Assembly: GCF_038592985.1 (NCBI RefSeq)
Contig: NZ_CP151951.1
Span: 5,248,501 to 5,312,500 of the forward strand
Direction: 5' to 3'
Source of the DNA: Paenibacillus sp. FSL R10-2782
GTDB taxonomy: Bacteria > Bacillota > Bacilli > Paenibacillales > Paenibacillaceae
Length of the DNA: 64,000 bases
Part shown: piece after piece, positions 16,778 to 26,173 of the stretch
How the letters are laid out: the number at the start of each line of letters is the position of its first letter
Position numbering within the stretch: the stretch's first letter is position 1
The notes under the pieces: model-generated
Databases searched by the model: none
What the model was told of the DNA's origin: nothing
What the model saw: only the letters and a program-made list of their open reading frames with translations
Translations under genes and position numbers: made by a program

Positions 16778-17065
16778 TTAAAAATCAGCCGTCGCAATTT
16801 GGATCGTACCAAATGTGGCGCCGGCTGCAGTAGTCAACAGACCAGCTACCAGCAATAAGGCAACTTCCAGCGTAAGGCTAGTAAATTCAGGGATAACATA
16901 AGTGATCACGGGTGCGTTGACACGAGTAACGACAAGATTGATCGGAGCCGGACCGTTATTATTAACGGTAATTGTAGCATTTGCGCCACCGTTCAAGTTT
17001 TCAAAGTATGATTTACCGATACCAGCCGCAATCGTGAAGTTTTGTTGAGGTAAAAGAATCGCCAT
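16778..17065 (-). CDS. Small hypothetical protein, beta-rich N-half with hydrophobic C-half
   Basis: A 95-residue protein that I do not recognise. The first half is Asn/Thr/Gly-rich with alternating hydrophobic residues (SYFENLNGGANATITVNNNG, PINLVVTRVNAPVITYVI), which suggests beta strands. Residues 60-90 are Ala/Leu/Gly-rich and hydrophobic (LLLVAGLLTTAAGATFGTIQI). The composition resembles small spore-coat, exosporium or surface-layer-associated proteins, but this is only a resemblance. Start ATG at 17065 is favoured by GGGAGGTG at 8 bases spacing. It has its own terminators on both sides, so it is monocistronic. Confidence 0.6.
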   Translation of the reverse strand: MAILLPQQNFTIAAGIGKSYFENLNGGANATITVNNNGPAPINLVVTRVNAPVITYVIPEFTSLTLEVALLLVAGLLTTAAGATFGTIQIATADF

Positions 17066-17195
17066 AGGATTCACCTCCCTTGTGCTTGATAGTGTATTCT
17101 ATGCCTTCAAATCTATGAGCGTAACGTTAAGTGACTCAGTAGGAAGACACAAAATTCACAGATTCATAGATTAAAGTCCCTATCACAAGCCAAAA

Positions 17196-17243
17196 AAGGG
17201 ATGTCCGATCAGATCCTTTGCAGAATCTGATCGACATCCCTTC
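17196..17243. terminator. Terminator-like hairpin
   Basis: Long arms AAGGGATGTCCGATCAGAT / ATCTGATCGACATCCCTT with a single-base bulge and a 10-base loop, flanked by A- and T-rich bases. It sits downstream of the GH2 gene (minus strand) and probably ends its transcript. Confidence 0.65.
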
Positions 17244-17299
17244 TTAAATAAACGAAGAAATAACCTACATCATATAACGTTAAATGTTCTATTTTAACT

Positions 17300-19594
17300 C
17301 TACTGAACGAGAATACTTACTTTCTGCGGATCGAAACGGGATGGCGCGGAAACCTTCACGCGAATATTACCAGCCTCACCCTTCGTACGAATCCAGAACG
17401 CAATACGCCCACCAATTAGCGATAGGCTGGACGGACCGATTAATTCACCTGCTCCCTCCACCTCCACGGAAACCGGATCAGCATAGAAAGGCAGGACATT
17501 CCCGTATTCGTCCAGAGCATCCACCACAACTCTCGTCACGTCCCAATCGCCTGCCTCCAGCGCTGTATCGTCGGCAGCTACACGCAGTTCCGTCGGCACC
17601 GGATTACGAGAGTAGCGTCTGCGAATCACTTCTTGACCGTCCACGTACCCGATGAACACAGCATCTTCCCACTTCATGCCCCAGTGACCTGTCAGTTCGT
17701 CGATAACGACCGGAGGATGCGGAAGAGCCGGATACTTTTCCTGGTTTGGACGATAGACGCCCTTGCGTTCGTCGCCATAAATGAATTCCACCTCATCACA
17801 ATTGGTGAATACAACCAGCGGTACGATGCCCCCAATGTTCCGTTCGCCACGTGACCAGTAAGTGACCGGCTCCAGAATGATTTCCTGCTCGACCCGCTTC
17901 TGACTGCGATACACGTTCGCTGCGAATTTGGGCAGGCGGAACATATCCATCACACCGTGGTAGCAGATTTTATCGCCAGAGCCAAAATCTGCATGCGTAT
18001 TGTAGTCAAAAGCGCACCAGCCAATCGCCCCGGCAATGCCTTCATCGGCATAGGAAGCGTTCTGCACCCGCGTATGGCGCAACGCATGTTCCATCACCCG
18101 TTCCTCCTGGTCAAAGCGCTTGGTCGGGTACATATGCCCGTTATATTCCGTCACCAGATAAGGAACCGGATGATCCAGCTTGGTGACGAGGGACGGCTGG
18201 CGCAAACCTGTCGTTTCCCCATCTACACCTTCTGTATCGTCATACGTATCGAAATTGCGGATTTCCTTCGCCAAATATTTTTTATGCCCGCCGTCATGAA
18301 CGAAATCGTTCATCGTATACACATCTTCCAGCAGCTCGCTCCCTACAATATAGCGCACGCCACCCGTCGCACGAATCGGATCAAGCTTGCGTGCAAGCTC
18401 ATTGGTACGTGCGTACAGCTCATGATCATCCTGCGACTCATTAATCCGCACGCCCCAGATCACGATTGACGGATGATTACGATCACGGATAATCATATCC
18501 TCCACGTCCCTGACCACCTGCTCCTTCCACGCTTCGCCGCCAATATGCTGCCAGCCCGGAATTTCCTCAAAAACGAGCAGCCCGATCTCATCGCAACGGT
18601 CCAGAAAATGACGGGACTGCGGGTAATGCGATGTCCGCACCATATTCAGGCCCAATTCCTCTTTGAGTACATCGGCGTCACGGCGCTGCGCTCTTTTCGG
18701 CATGGCATAGCCGACATACGGGTAAGACTGATGGCGGTTCAAGCCAAGCAGCTTGATCTTTCGCCCGTTCAGGTAAAACCCGTCCGGCTGAAATTCGGCT
18801 TCGCGGAAGCCAAAACGCACGGTCAGACGATCTATCTCAGCCCCGTTTCGCAGCAACGTTAGTTCTGCTTCATACAGCTTGGGATCATCTATATCCCATA
18901 GCTGCAAGCCGTTCAGTTCTTTCAGCTCCAGCGTCACTTCCGCCCCCGTCACTGCTGTTGGTTCGGTCTCCGCCTTCACGCTCGCTCTGTCCAGCAGTCG
19001 CAAAGCGACCGTCAAATCGTTCTCCTGATCGCTAGTCCCCTCCAGCTCCACAACCACGCGTACCGCCTTGCTTGCCGCAAGCGGCTCCAGTGTCTGCACG
19101 AATACTGTGCCGAGATGCACCGGCTCGACAATTCGCAGCTGCACCTCCCGGTAAATACCGCCATAGGTCAGATAGTCAATGACTGCCCCAAAAGGAGGAA
19201 TGTCGTCCCGCTCCGTGGAATCGACGATGACCGTCAGTACATTGGAACCGCCGTATTCGGCAAGTCCGGTCAATTCAATACTGAACGGTGTGTAGCCTCC
19301 CTTATGTTCTCCCGCTTTTACCCCGTTCAGATATACCTGCGCATAAGTCATGACCCCTTCAAAATCGACGTACACCCGTTTCCCCTTGGCATTGGCCGGA
19401 ATGTCCAACTCTCTTTTATACGTGGAAACAAACTGGAAAGCCTTGTCGTCAAAATAGTTATAAGGCAGCTCTACATTGGTGTGTGGCAGCAGAATAGACT
19501 CATACCGACTTACATCGATTCCTGCGCTTATTTCGCTCTCAACATATTCAGGACGGTAAAACCACTGGTCATTCAACGGCAAAATGGTACGCAT
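17300..19594 (-). CDS. GH2 family beta-galactosidase / beta-glycosidase
   Basis: A 764-residue retaining beta-glycosidase without signal peptide, hence cytoplasmic. Domain order: sugar-binding jelly roll (about 1-170; VYLNGVKAGEHKGGYTPF), immunoglobulin-like domain (about 175-285), TIM barrel (about 290-600) and a C-terminal Ig-like region. The catalytic pair is visible: acid/base Glu386 in WGVRINESQ and nucleophile Glu483 in VTEYNGHMYP. RTSHYPQS and FEEIPGWQH are also GH2 hallmarks. Beta-galactosidase is the most likely activity; beta-glucuronidase or beta-mannosidase cannot be excluded from motifs alone. The LacI gene lies upstream on the same strand, and the 210-base gap between them holds repeated AGTAAAA motifs and a cre-like palindrome. 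Confidence 0.85.
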   Translation of the reverse strand: MRTILPLNDQWFYRPEYVESEISAGIDVSRYESILLPHTNVELPYNYFDDKAFQFVSTYKRELDIPANAKGKRVYVDFEGVMTYAQVYLNGVKAGEHKGGYTPFSIELTGLAEYGGSNVLTVIVDSTERDDIPPFGAVIDYLTYGGIYREVQLRIVEPVHLGTVFVQTLEPLAASKAVRVVVELEGTSDQENDLTVALRLLDRASVKAETEPTAVTGAEVTLELKELNGLQLWDIDDPKLYEAELTLLRNGAEIDRLTVRFGFREAEFQPDGFYLNGRKIKLLGLNRHQSYPYVGYAMPKRAQRRDADVLKEELGLNMVRTSHYPQSRHFLDRCDEIGLLVFEEIPGWQHIGGEAWKEQVVRDVEDMIIRDRNHPSIVIWGVRINESQDDHELYARTNELARKLDPIRATGGVRYIVGSELLEDVYTMNDFVHDGGHKKYLAKEIRNFDTYDDTEGVDGETTGLRQPSLVTKLDHPVPYLVTEYNGHMYPTKRFDQEERVMEHALRHTRVQNASYADEGIAGAIGWCAFDYNTHADFGSGDKICYHGVMDMFRLPKFAANVYRSQKRVEQEIILEPVTYWSRGERNIGGIVPLVVFTNCDEVEFIYGDERKGVYRPNQEKYPALPHPPVVIDELTGHWGMKWEDAVFIGYVDGQEVIRRRYSRNPVPTELRVAADDTALEAGDWDVTRVVVDALDEYGNVLPFYADPVSVEVEGAGELIGPSSLSLIGGRIAFWIRTKGEAGNIRVKVSAPSRFDPQKVSILVQ

Positions 19595-19635
19595 GGGCAG
19601 TCACCTCAAACTTTTATTTTTCAATCTGATATCAT

Positions 19636-19678
19636 AGTAAAATATTTAAGTAAAAATAATGAGTAAAACTTAGTAAAA
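19636..19678. repeat. Four AGTAAAA direct repeats upstream of the GH2 gene
   Basis: AGTAAAA starts at 19636, 19649, 19662 and 19672, giving spacings of 13, 13 and 10 bases, within the leader of the GH2 gene (start 19594). Regularly spaced heptamers look like a cooperative regulator site, although the surrounding AT bias weakens the case. Confidence 0.5.
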
Positions 19679-19693
19679 TAAATATATTTTTAA

Positions 19694-19707
19694 TGTAAGC
19701 ATTTACA
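19694..19707. promoter_or_regulatory. cre / LacI-family palindrome
   Basis: TGTAAGCATTTACA matches the CcpA consensus at 13 of 14 positions (A instead of G in the centre) and has TGTAA/TTACA symmetry. It lies about 100 bases upstream of the GH2 start and could serve either CcpA or the local LacI regulator. Confidence 0.5.
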
Positions 19708-19749
19708 AAGCATTTGTCAATTCCGTTTTTTCTTCTGCCCATACAAAAA

Positions 19750-19772
19750 ACAGCCCCGGCATCCGGAGCTGT
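19750..19772 (-). terminator. Terminator of the LacI-type gene
   Basis: ACAGCCCCGG / CCGGAGCTGT arms with one wobble pair; on the minus strand the stem is followed by TTTTTTG. Confidence 0.75.
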
Positions 19773-19804
19773 GAAGACCATGAAATACACAATGGAGCAC
19801 ATTT

Positions 19805-20956
<1,152 letters not shown>

Positions 20957-21045
20957 TTAGAAACGTAAGCCAAATTTTTCATATAACAAGTCCAATCATG
21001 ATAAAATATGTAGCATATCAGAAATGACACAAGGAGGAAATACGC

Positions 21046-22281
21046 ATGAAACAGGAACTGATTAAACGCCTGACCACTTATGTTCAGGTAGATACCCAAT
21101 CCGATGAAAGCAGCAACACTTGCCCGACTACACCCGGACAGCTCACACTGGGCAACCTGCTGGTCAACGAACTGAAAGCCATTGGTATGACAGACGTAAC
21201 CATAGACGACAACGGTTATGTCATGGCAACTCTTCCTTCCAATACGGATAAAGAGGTTCCGGTTATCGGCTTTTTGGCCCATCTCGATACCGCTACCGAA
21301 ATGACTGGCGCAGGGGTAAAGCCTCAATTGATGGAAAACTATGATGGGGGCGACATTACGCTGAATACATCGCTGGGTGTGAACCTTTCTCCGCGCGAGT
21401 TTCCCGAGCTGCCTCAATATAAAGGTCATACCCTGATCACGACGGACGGCACCACGTTGCTTGGTGCAGATAACAAAGCCGGGATTGCAGAAATTATGAC
21501 AGCCATACATTATCTGCTGGATCACCCGGAAATTCCGCATGGCAAGATTCGCGTCGCCTTTACACCGGATGAAGAGATTGGAAGAGGACCGGAACGATTT
21601 GACGTAGCTGCTTTCGGTGCCCAATATGCCTATACAGTAGATGGTGGACCGCTTGGAGAACTGGAATATGAAAGCTTTAACGCCGCAGCCGCCCATATTA
21701 CTATTCACGGTGTTAATGTCCATCCCGGTACAGCCAAAAACAAAATGATTAACGCCGTCAAAATTGCCATGGAGCTGAACGGACGATTGCCTGCGAATGA
21801 AGCTCCGGAATACACGGACGGATACGATGGCTTTTATCATTTGCTGGAATTTGAGGGTACGGTAGAACAAGCCAAATTACACTATATCATCCGTGATTTT
21901 GATCGTGAAAGCTTTGAAAACCGGAAGGCTTACTTAACGAACGTGGTAAAAGAGCTGCAAGTCGTATATGGGGAAAACCGTATCGTTCTGGAGCTGAGAG
22001 ATCAGTATTACAACATGAAGGAGAAAATCGAGCCCGTCAAGCACATCGTGGATGTTGCCCATGAAGCGATGACAAAGCTGGGAATTGATCCGATCATCAA
22101 GCCGATTCGCGGCGGTACAGATGGTTCACAGCTGTCCTATATGGGACTGCCTACACCGAATATTTTTACGGGTGGGGAGAACTATCACGGTAAGTTTGAA
22201 TATGTATCGGTGGACAATATGGTGCTTGCAACCAAGGTTATTGTTGAAATCGTTCAATTGTTCGAACAGCGCGGCAAGTGA
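21046..22281 (+). CDS. pepT: Peptidase T (tripeptide aminopeptidase)
   Basis: Cytosolic di-zinc M20 peptidase that removes the N-terminal residue from tripeptides. The 411-residue length is standard. Metal and active-site motifs: [11 protein letters not shown] (first His-x-Asp), [11 protein letters not shown] (bridging Asp), [10 protein letters not shown] (Glu-Glu pair) and the C-terminal [17 protein letters not shown] with the last His. Other family blocks are [10 protein letters not shown] and [33 protein letters not shown] precedes the start. It is monocistronic and ends at a strong terminator. Confidence 0.95.
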   Translation: MKQELIKRLTTYVQVDTQSDESSNTCPTTPGQLTLGNLLVNELKAIGMTDVTIDDNGYVMATLPSNTDKEVPVIGFLAHLDTATEMTGAGVKPQLMENYDGGDITLNTSLGVNLSPREFPELPQYKGHTLITTDGTTLLGADNKAGIAEIMTAIHYLLDHPEIPHGKIRVAFTPDEEIGRGPERFDVAAFGAQYAYTVDGGPLGELEYESFNAAAAHITIHGVNVHPGTAKNKMINAVKIAMELNGRLPANEAPEYTDGYDGFYHLLEFEGTVEQAKLHYIIRDFDRESFENRKAYLTNVVKELQVVYGENRIVLELRDQYYNMKEKIEPVKHIVDVAHEAMTKLGIDPIIKPIRGGTDGSQLSYMGLPTPNIFTGGENYHGKFEYVSVDNMVLATKVIVEIVQLFEQRGK

Positions 22282-22323
22282 ACCGACTACACCAAACGCT
22301 GACACTCCAAGATTAAATACGAG

Positions 22324-22362
22324 GGCATATCGTTTTGTAATGGAAACGATATGCCTTTTTTT
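22324..22362 (+). terminator. pepT terminator
   Basis: Perfect 12-bp arms GGCATATCGTTT / AAACGATATGCC with an 8-base loop followed by TTTTTTT. Confidence 0.9.
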
Positions 22363-22478
22363 GAAACCCTCATTCTCCTTAAATTTTCAATATTTTTATA
22401 ACTTTTATCACTCAAAAGACCGACAATGAATACAAGGCTATAAAAAATATATTTAGTAAAGAAAGGTAGGTAATTTAG

Positions 22479-23315
22479 TTGGATTCATTAAATGCATTAA
22501 TTGCAGCAATCCCCTATATACAGCAAATTATGCGTGAAAAGGTGACTCTTGCGCTTTTTGACCGTACTCATGTTCTGGCTTATAGCGAGTCGGAGGGCAT
22601 GGATCTCGGCTTTGAAGTCGGCTCGGAGCTGCTCAAGGACTACCAAAATTTTTCCATGCTTAAAAATGGGCGCGAGCCGAGCCTGACCCACATTCCTGCT
22701 GAACTGCTGGGATATCCTCTTGATATGGTTAGTATTCCTGTGTTTGACGAAAATGGCGAGGTCGTTGCAGCATTTGCTGCTTCCTATAATTTGACTAACA
22801 AGAATCAACTGGATCAAATCGTGACTGAGAACCTTTCCATCACCGAGCATCTCATTGACATGGTGCAGCATGTAGCAGCACACACCGAGGAGCTACAAGC
22901 TACCAGTGAACAGATTTTGGAGAACACCCAAATTGCCGTACAAAACTCGGGTAAAATCAATCAGGTCGCTGTATTTATCAAAGAAATCTCCGACCAAACC
23001 AACCTGCTTGGATTAAATGCTGCCATTGAAGCGGCACGTGTCGGAGAAGCAGGAGCAGGCTTTGGTATCGTCGCCCAAGAAGTGCGTAAGCTCTCGGTAG
23101 AATCCAAAAAAGCGACGGTTGATATTGAAGCGGCTCTCAAGGATGTACAAAACTCTGTTCATCAGATGGAAGAGGAAATTAAGCAAATTGTTGCTTCTTC
23201 GCAGGAGCAAGCAACGCTGGTAAGCTCTTTTACCGAAGTGATGGATCGTATGCAACAAGCGAGTGAAACGATGCAGCAGTTAGCTAACAACCTGACTTCC
23301 TATATTGTGAAATAA
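22479..23315 (+). CDS. Soluble methyl-accepting chemotaxis-type transducer (YfmS-like)
   Basis: A 278-residue chemoreceptor-like protein without any membrane helix. Residues 1-105 form a small sensory region ([25 protein letters not shown]) resembling that of short Bacillus transducers; residues 115-278 form the MCP signalling coiled coil, with the conserved hairpin tip around [20 protein letters not shown] and [17 protein letters not shown]. This pattern matches YfmS of B. subtilis, a soluble transducer that feeds CheA. The start is a TTG at 22479 with AAAGGTAGG upstream. Ligand and partners are unknown. It is a single-gene unit between two terminators. Confidence 0.85.
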   Translation: MDSLNALIAAIPYIQQIMREKVTLALFDRTHVLAYSESEGMDLGFEVGSELLKDYQNFSMLKNGREPSLTHIPAELLGYPLDMVSIPVFDENGEVVAAFAASYNLTNKNQLDQIVTENLSITEHLIDMVQHVAAHTEELQATSEQILENTQIAVQNSGKINQVAVFIKEISDQTNLLGLNAAIEAARVGEAGAGFGIVAQEVRKLSVESKKATVDIEAALKDVQNSVHQMEEEIKQIVASSQEQATLVSSFTEVMDRMQQASETMQQLANNLTSYIVK

Positions 23316-23330
23316 ATGTAATTCCGCAAG

Positions 23331-23386
23331 AAAAAAGGGGAGTACACTTATCGCAAAAAGCGTTAAAGTGTACTCCCTTTTATTTA
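23331..23386 (+). terminator. Terminator after the transducer gene
   Basis: GGGGAGTACACTT and AAAGTGTACTCCC arms separated by about 15 bases, followed by TTTTATTT. It also faces the end of the minus-strand propeptide gene and may act on both strands. Confidence 0.75.
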
Positions 23387-23422
23387 TAAAACCCCTGCCG
23401 GGACTCATCAATCAAATCAAGT

Positions 23423-23554
23423 TTAAACAATATCAGAGAACACCCCATGATTGGCAAGATTCACGGGGGCTAGTTCACCCAGTAGAGTACCCGCCGGAAT
23501 CACAATACTAAGAAACACCAAGACCATAGTTACCGAGATTAAAGCCTTTTTCAT
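23423..23554 (-). CDS. Secreted signalling propeptide (Phr/RRNPP-type candidate)
   Basis: A 43-codon gene with a strong ribosome site (TAAGGGGGCTTCATA before ATG). The product starts MKKALISVTMVLVFLSIVIP: two lysines and an 18-residue hydrophobic core, a Sec export signal, followed by a short polar tail ending NLANHGVFSDIV. It overlaps the 3' end of the upstream TPR gene by 47 bases in another frame. Size, export signal, and position just after a TPR receptor match Phr-type propeptides of the RRNPP families, in which the C-terminal few residues are released, re-imported through an oligopeptide permease and bind the receptor. The mature peptide cannot be fixed from sequence; it probably lies within the last 10-15 residues. 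Numerous such pairs have been described in P. polymyxa. Confidence 0.7.
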   Translation of the reverse strand: MKKALISVTMVLVFLSIVIPAGTLLGELAPVNLANHGVFSDIV

Positions 23555-24383
23555 TATGAAGCCCCCTTAATAAAATGGTTTGATATTGCTCTTGCTGTGA
23601 CGATGTTGCCAAATCTCGATAAGCCTCAAACAAAGCCACCAATGTCCTGAAATCGGCATCTGCTTCTACACTAACAGAGAATTGCAGAGAAGCAAGGACA
23701 TAATTTAACGCAACCGTATACTGCTCCTGTTTGAAATAATAAATGGCTAATTGGTTAACAAGCTTTAAATAATATACGCGGTTTCCTCTATCTTCATAAC
23801 CTTCAAATATCTCAATATCGTGGGCAAAATCATTCAGCAGATCGTCAATATTCCAATTATTCAAATTAGCTGCTTCGACAATACCGACCAATCCTGGAAG
23901 CAGTTCCTCATCATTGTCGTGAAGAAATTGAACATATTCGGGCAGAAGCTCCCGTTTTCCCGAAAGCAATTCAACCGTGTACAGGTTGGCTTTGGCGAGA
24001 AAACGAAATCTTTCCACTTCTTCATGGCCGCTCTCATCCAGCCCCATAAACCAACCCATTTCGCCGTACTTCATAATACATTCTCTAGCTTCTTGATACT
24101 TACCCTTATTCTGAAAATAAATAGATTTAGCCAAATAACTGTATGCATAATAAAATACCAATGGATGTTTGGTATTCAACGTCTCGTGCTTGCCGTCCGC
24201 AGCATTTCTCAGTTGGATGTGATACAGGCTTTCAGCCAAAGCATGCAGATAGTCTGCAACCTTGTTCGCTTCATCCCAATCGTTATGTGTGTAGCTGATT
24301 CTAAACAACTCACAAGCCTTGTCGAGTTCGTGGCTGTCCGACAACAAATAAATAGCTTCCCTTTGATTCAGGACCTCTTCCAC
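23508..24383 (-). CDS. TPR-repeat peptide receptor (RRNPP/Rap-like)
   Basis: A 291-residue all-helical protein with tetratricopeptide-like repeats across its length: DKACELFRISYTHNDWDEAN (21-40), YAYSYLAKSIYFQNKGKYQEA, AIYYFKQEQYTVALNYVLAS. The acidic, repeat-rich composition and the absence of a helix-turn-helix resemble Rap-type receptors more than PlcR/Rgg-type regulators, but it is shorter than classical Rap proteins (about 370 residues) and I see no N-terminal three-helix bundle for a response-regulator partner. The small exported peptide gene overlaps its 3' end on the same strand. Inferred role: intracellular receptor that changes its target binding when the peptide is re-imported. AGGGAGGCGGG precedes the start. 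Confidence 0.65.
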   Translation of the reverse strand: MEEVLNQREAIYLLSDSHELDKACELFRISYTHNDWDEANKVADYLHALAESLYHIQLRNAADGKHETLNTKHPLVFYYAYSYLAKSIYFQNKGKYQEARECIMKYGEMGWFMGLDESGHEEVERFRFLAKANLYTVELLSGKRELLPEYVQFLHDNDEELLPGLVGIVEAANLNNWNIDDLLNDFAHDIEIFEGYEDRGNRVYYLKLVNQLAIYYFKQEQYTVALNYVLASLQFSVSVEADADFRTLVALFEAYRDLATSSQQEQYQTILLRGLHNEKGFNLGNYGLGVS

Positions 24384-24814
24384 TAAAACCCGCCTCCCTA
24401 TTTCTGAAAATGACGTTTACCCATGTATTCTCATCAGGAGCATCCGCGTTGTCGTTCCTCCGCATACCAGTATATTACAAATATAGACAAATGCTAACTT
24501 GAAGTCAATTCAATCATAGATATGTAGTTTCTTTTGCAACCTAAGATTGTCGTGTATGGTTTATAGCCGATGAATAAATGAATCATGCTAGAGAAATAAT
24601 CCATAACAAAGATGTAATCAGGTCCTCCAAAGGAGGTCAAAAAGAAGTCATAGTATCGTCAGGGTAACTACGTTACGAAATAGTGCGTACTTTTCAATCG
24701 GATACCTGGGGCTTACAATCAAACCTGTGCATGAAACCAAAGTATTCACAGCATTCAACAGAGCATGTACCTGTTCATCCAATACAAATTCACTAAAGGA
24801 GTGAAGTTAATAAC
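24384..24814. promoter_or_regulatory. Divergent region between the TPR receptor gene and hxlAB
   Basis: A 431-base gap. It must hold the leftward receptor promoter and the rightward hxlAB promoter. A 13-base palindrome GTAAC-TAC-GTTAC lies at 24664-24676, about 140 bases before hxlA, and is a candidate regulator site. There is an AAAGGAGGTC at about 24629 with no start codon in reach. No open frame is convincing. Confidence 0.45.
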
Positions 24815-25450
24815 ATGGAACTTCAATTGGCTTTAGACTTAGTAGATATCCCGCAAGGCATTGCATTGGTAAAAGAAGTAGAATCGTATATTGACATCGT
24901 AGAAATCGGTACTCCAATTGTCATCAATGAGGGACTTCATGCGGTAAAAGCAATGAAAGAAGCCTTCCCGAATCTGAAAGTACTGGCTGATCTGAAGGTC
25001 ATGGATGCAGGCGGTTACGAAGTGCTGAAAGCTTCCGAAGCTGGCGCAGATATCGTTACGATTCTGGCTGTAGCTGAAGATGCAACGATCAAAGGTGCGG
25101 TAGAAGAAGCGAAAAAACAAGGCGGCAAAAAAATTCTGGTGGACATGATCGGTGTTAAAAACCTGGAGCAACGTGCGAAAGAAATCGACGCTCTCGGCGT
25201 AGACTACATCTGCGTGCATACAGGCTATGATCTGCAAGCTGAAGGACAGAGCCCGTTCGAAGCACTGCAAACCGTCAAAAAAGTCGTGAAAAACTCCAAA
25301 ACTGCGGTTGCTGGCGGCATCAAGCTGAGCACACTGGCTGAGGTCGTTAAGGCTCAACCGGATCTGGTTATTGTCGGCGGCGGGATCACTGGCGAGGACG
25401 ACAAAAAAGCCGTTGCTTCCCAAATGCAGCAGCTCATTAAACAAGGTTAA
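24815..25450 (+). CDS. hxlA: 3-hexulose-6-phosphate synthase
   Basis: Aldolase of the ribulose monophosphate pathway: condenses formaldehyde with ribulose 5-phosphate to hexulose 6-phosphate. The 211-residue orotidine-decarboxylase-like TIM barrel starts MELQLALDLVD and carries VEIGTPIVINEG, the catalytic LADLKVMDAGGYE block, VDMIGVKNLEQRAKE and VAGGIKLSTLAEV with the C-terminal phosphate-binding VIVGGGITGEDD. AAAGGAGTG lies about 9 bases before the ATG. It is followed five bases later by hxlB. In B. subtilis the pair detoxifies formaldehyde under HxlR control; no HxlR gene is adjacent here. Confidence 0.95.
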   Translation: MELQLALDLVDIPQGIALVKEVESYIDIVEIGTPIVINEGLHAVKAMKEAFPNLKVLADLKVMDAGGYEVLKASEAGADIVTILAVAEDATIKGAVEEAKKQGGKKILVDMIGVKNLEQRAKEIDALGVDYICVHTGYDLQAEGQSPFEALQTVKKVVKNSKTAVAGGIKLSTLAEVVKAQPDLVIVGGGITGEDDKKAVASQMQQLIKQG

Positions 25451-25455
25451 TTCCA

Positions 25456-26013
25456 ATGGAAACCTCTCAATATTTATCCGAGGTGCTCAAGGAACTGCAA
25501 TGGGTTCCACAGCTAATCAGTGATGAGGAATCAGAGCAACTGATTCAGTCCATTGCCGCTGCGAATAAGGTGTTCGTCGCAGGCGCAGGCCGTTCCGGGT
25601 TCATGATCCGTTCGCTGGCGATGCGGCTGATGCATATGGGTGTTCGGGCTTATGTGGTCGGGGAAACGGTAACTCCCGGCTTGGGCGAAGGCGACTTGCT
25701 GATTATCGGTTCAGGCTCCGGTGAAACTAAAAGTCTGATCTCGATGGCAGAAAAGGCGAAAAAGCTGGGGGCTTCTCTGGCACTTCTGACCACTTCCCCT
25801 GGATCGACCATTGGCAAGCTGGCTGATATGATCGTCAAGCTTCCAGGCGCACCCAAGGACCCAACCAACAAGGATTACCAAACCATTCAACCCATGGGTT
25901 CACTATTTGAGCAAACCCTGCTGCTGTATGGCGATGCATTGGTGCTCAGAACGATGGAGCTACGCAAGCTGACTTCTAAATCTATGTTTGGTCAGCATGC
26001 CAATCTGGAGTAA
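25456..26013 (+). CDS. hxlB: 6-phospho-3-hexuloisomerase
   Basis: Converts hexulose 6-phosphate to fructose 6-phosphate, the second step of formaldehyde fixation. The 185-residue product is a single SIS domain: FVAGAGRSGFMIRSLAMRLM (about 36-55), VGETVTPGLGEGDLLIIGSG, and the sugar-phosphate loop SGSGETKSLISMAEKAKKLG. The C-terminal PMGSLFEQTLLLYGDALV is typical of HxlB. It starts six bases after the hxlA stop, so the two form a tight operon ended by a strong terminator. Confidence 0.95.
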   Translation: METSQYLSEVLKELQWVPQLISDEESEQLIQSIAAANKVFVAGAGRSGFMIRSLAMRLMHMGVRAYVVGETVTPGLGEGDLLIIGSGSGETKSLISMAEKAKKLGASLALLTTSPGSTIGKLADMIVKLPGAPKDPTNKDYQTIQPMGSLFEQTLLLYGDALVLRTMELRKLTSKSMFGQHANLE

Positions 26014-26067
26014 GTTTTATTGCATTTTGATATTTTGAATTTGCAATACACAAAAACTAAAAAATTA

Positions 26068-26113
26068 AAAAGTACAGCTGATCCAAATTTCTTTTCGGAT
26101 CAGCTGTACTTTT
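26068..26113. terminator. Bidirectional terminator
   Basis: Perfect 17-bp arms AAAAGTACAGCTGATCC / GGATCAGCTGTACTTTT around a 12-base loop, between hxlB and the convergent stalk-domain gene. Confidence 0.9.
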
Positions 26114-26173
26114 ACCCATTATATAGACCATGGACCTTCTGCAAGAAAAACAATATCGTCTGGGTATAACAGT

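Noticed and set aside
24625..24650. AAAGGAGGTC resembling a ribosome site upstream of hxlA
   Set aside because: No start codon within reach in any frame leads to a credible peptide; a TAG follows shortly after.
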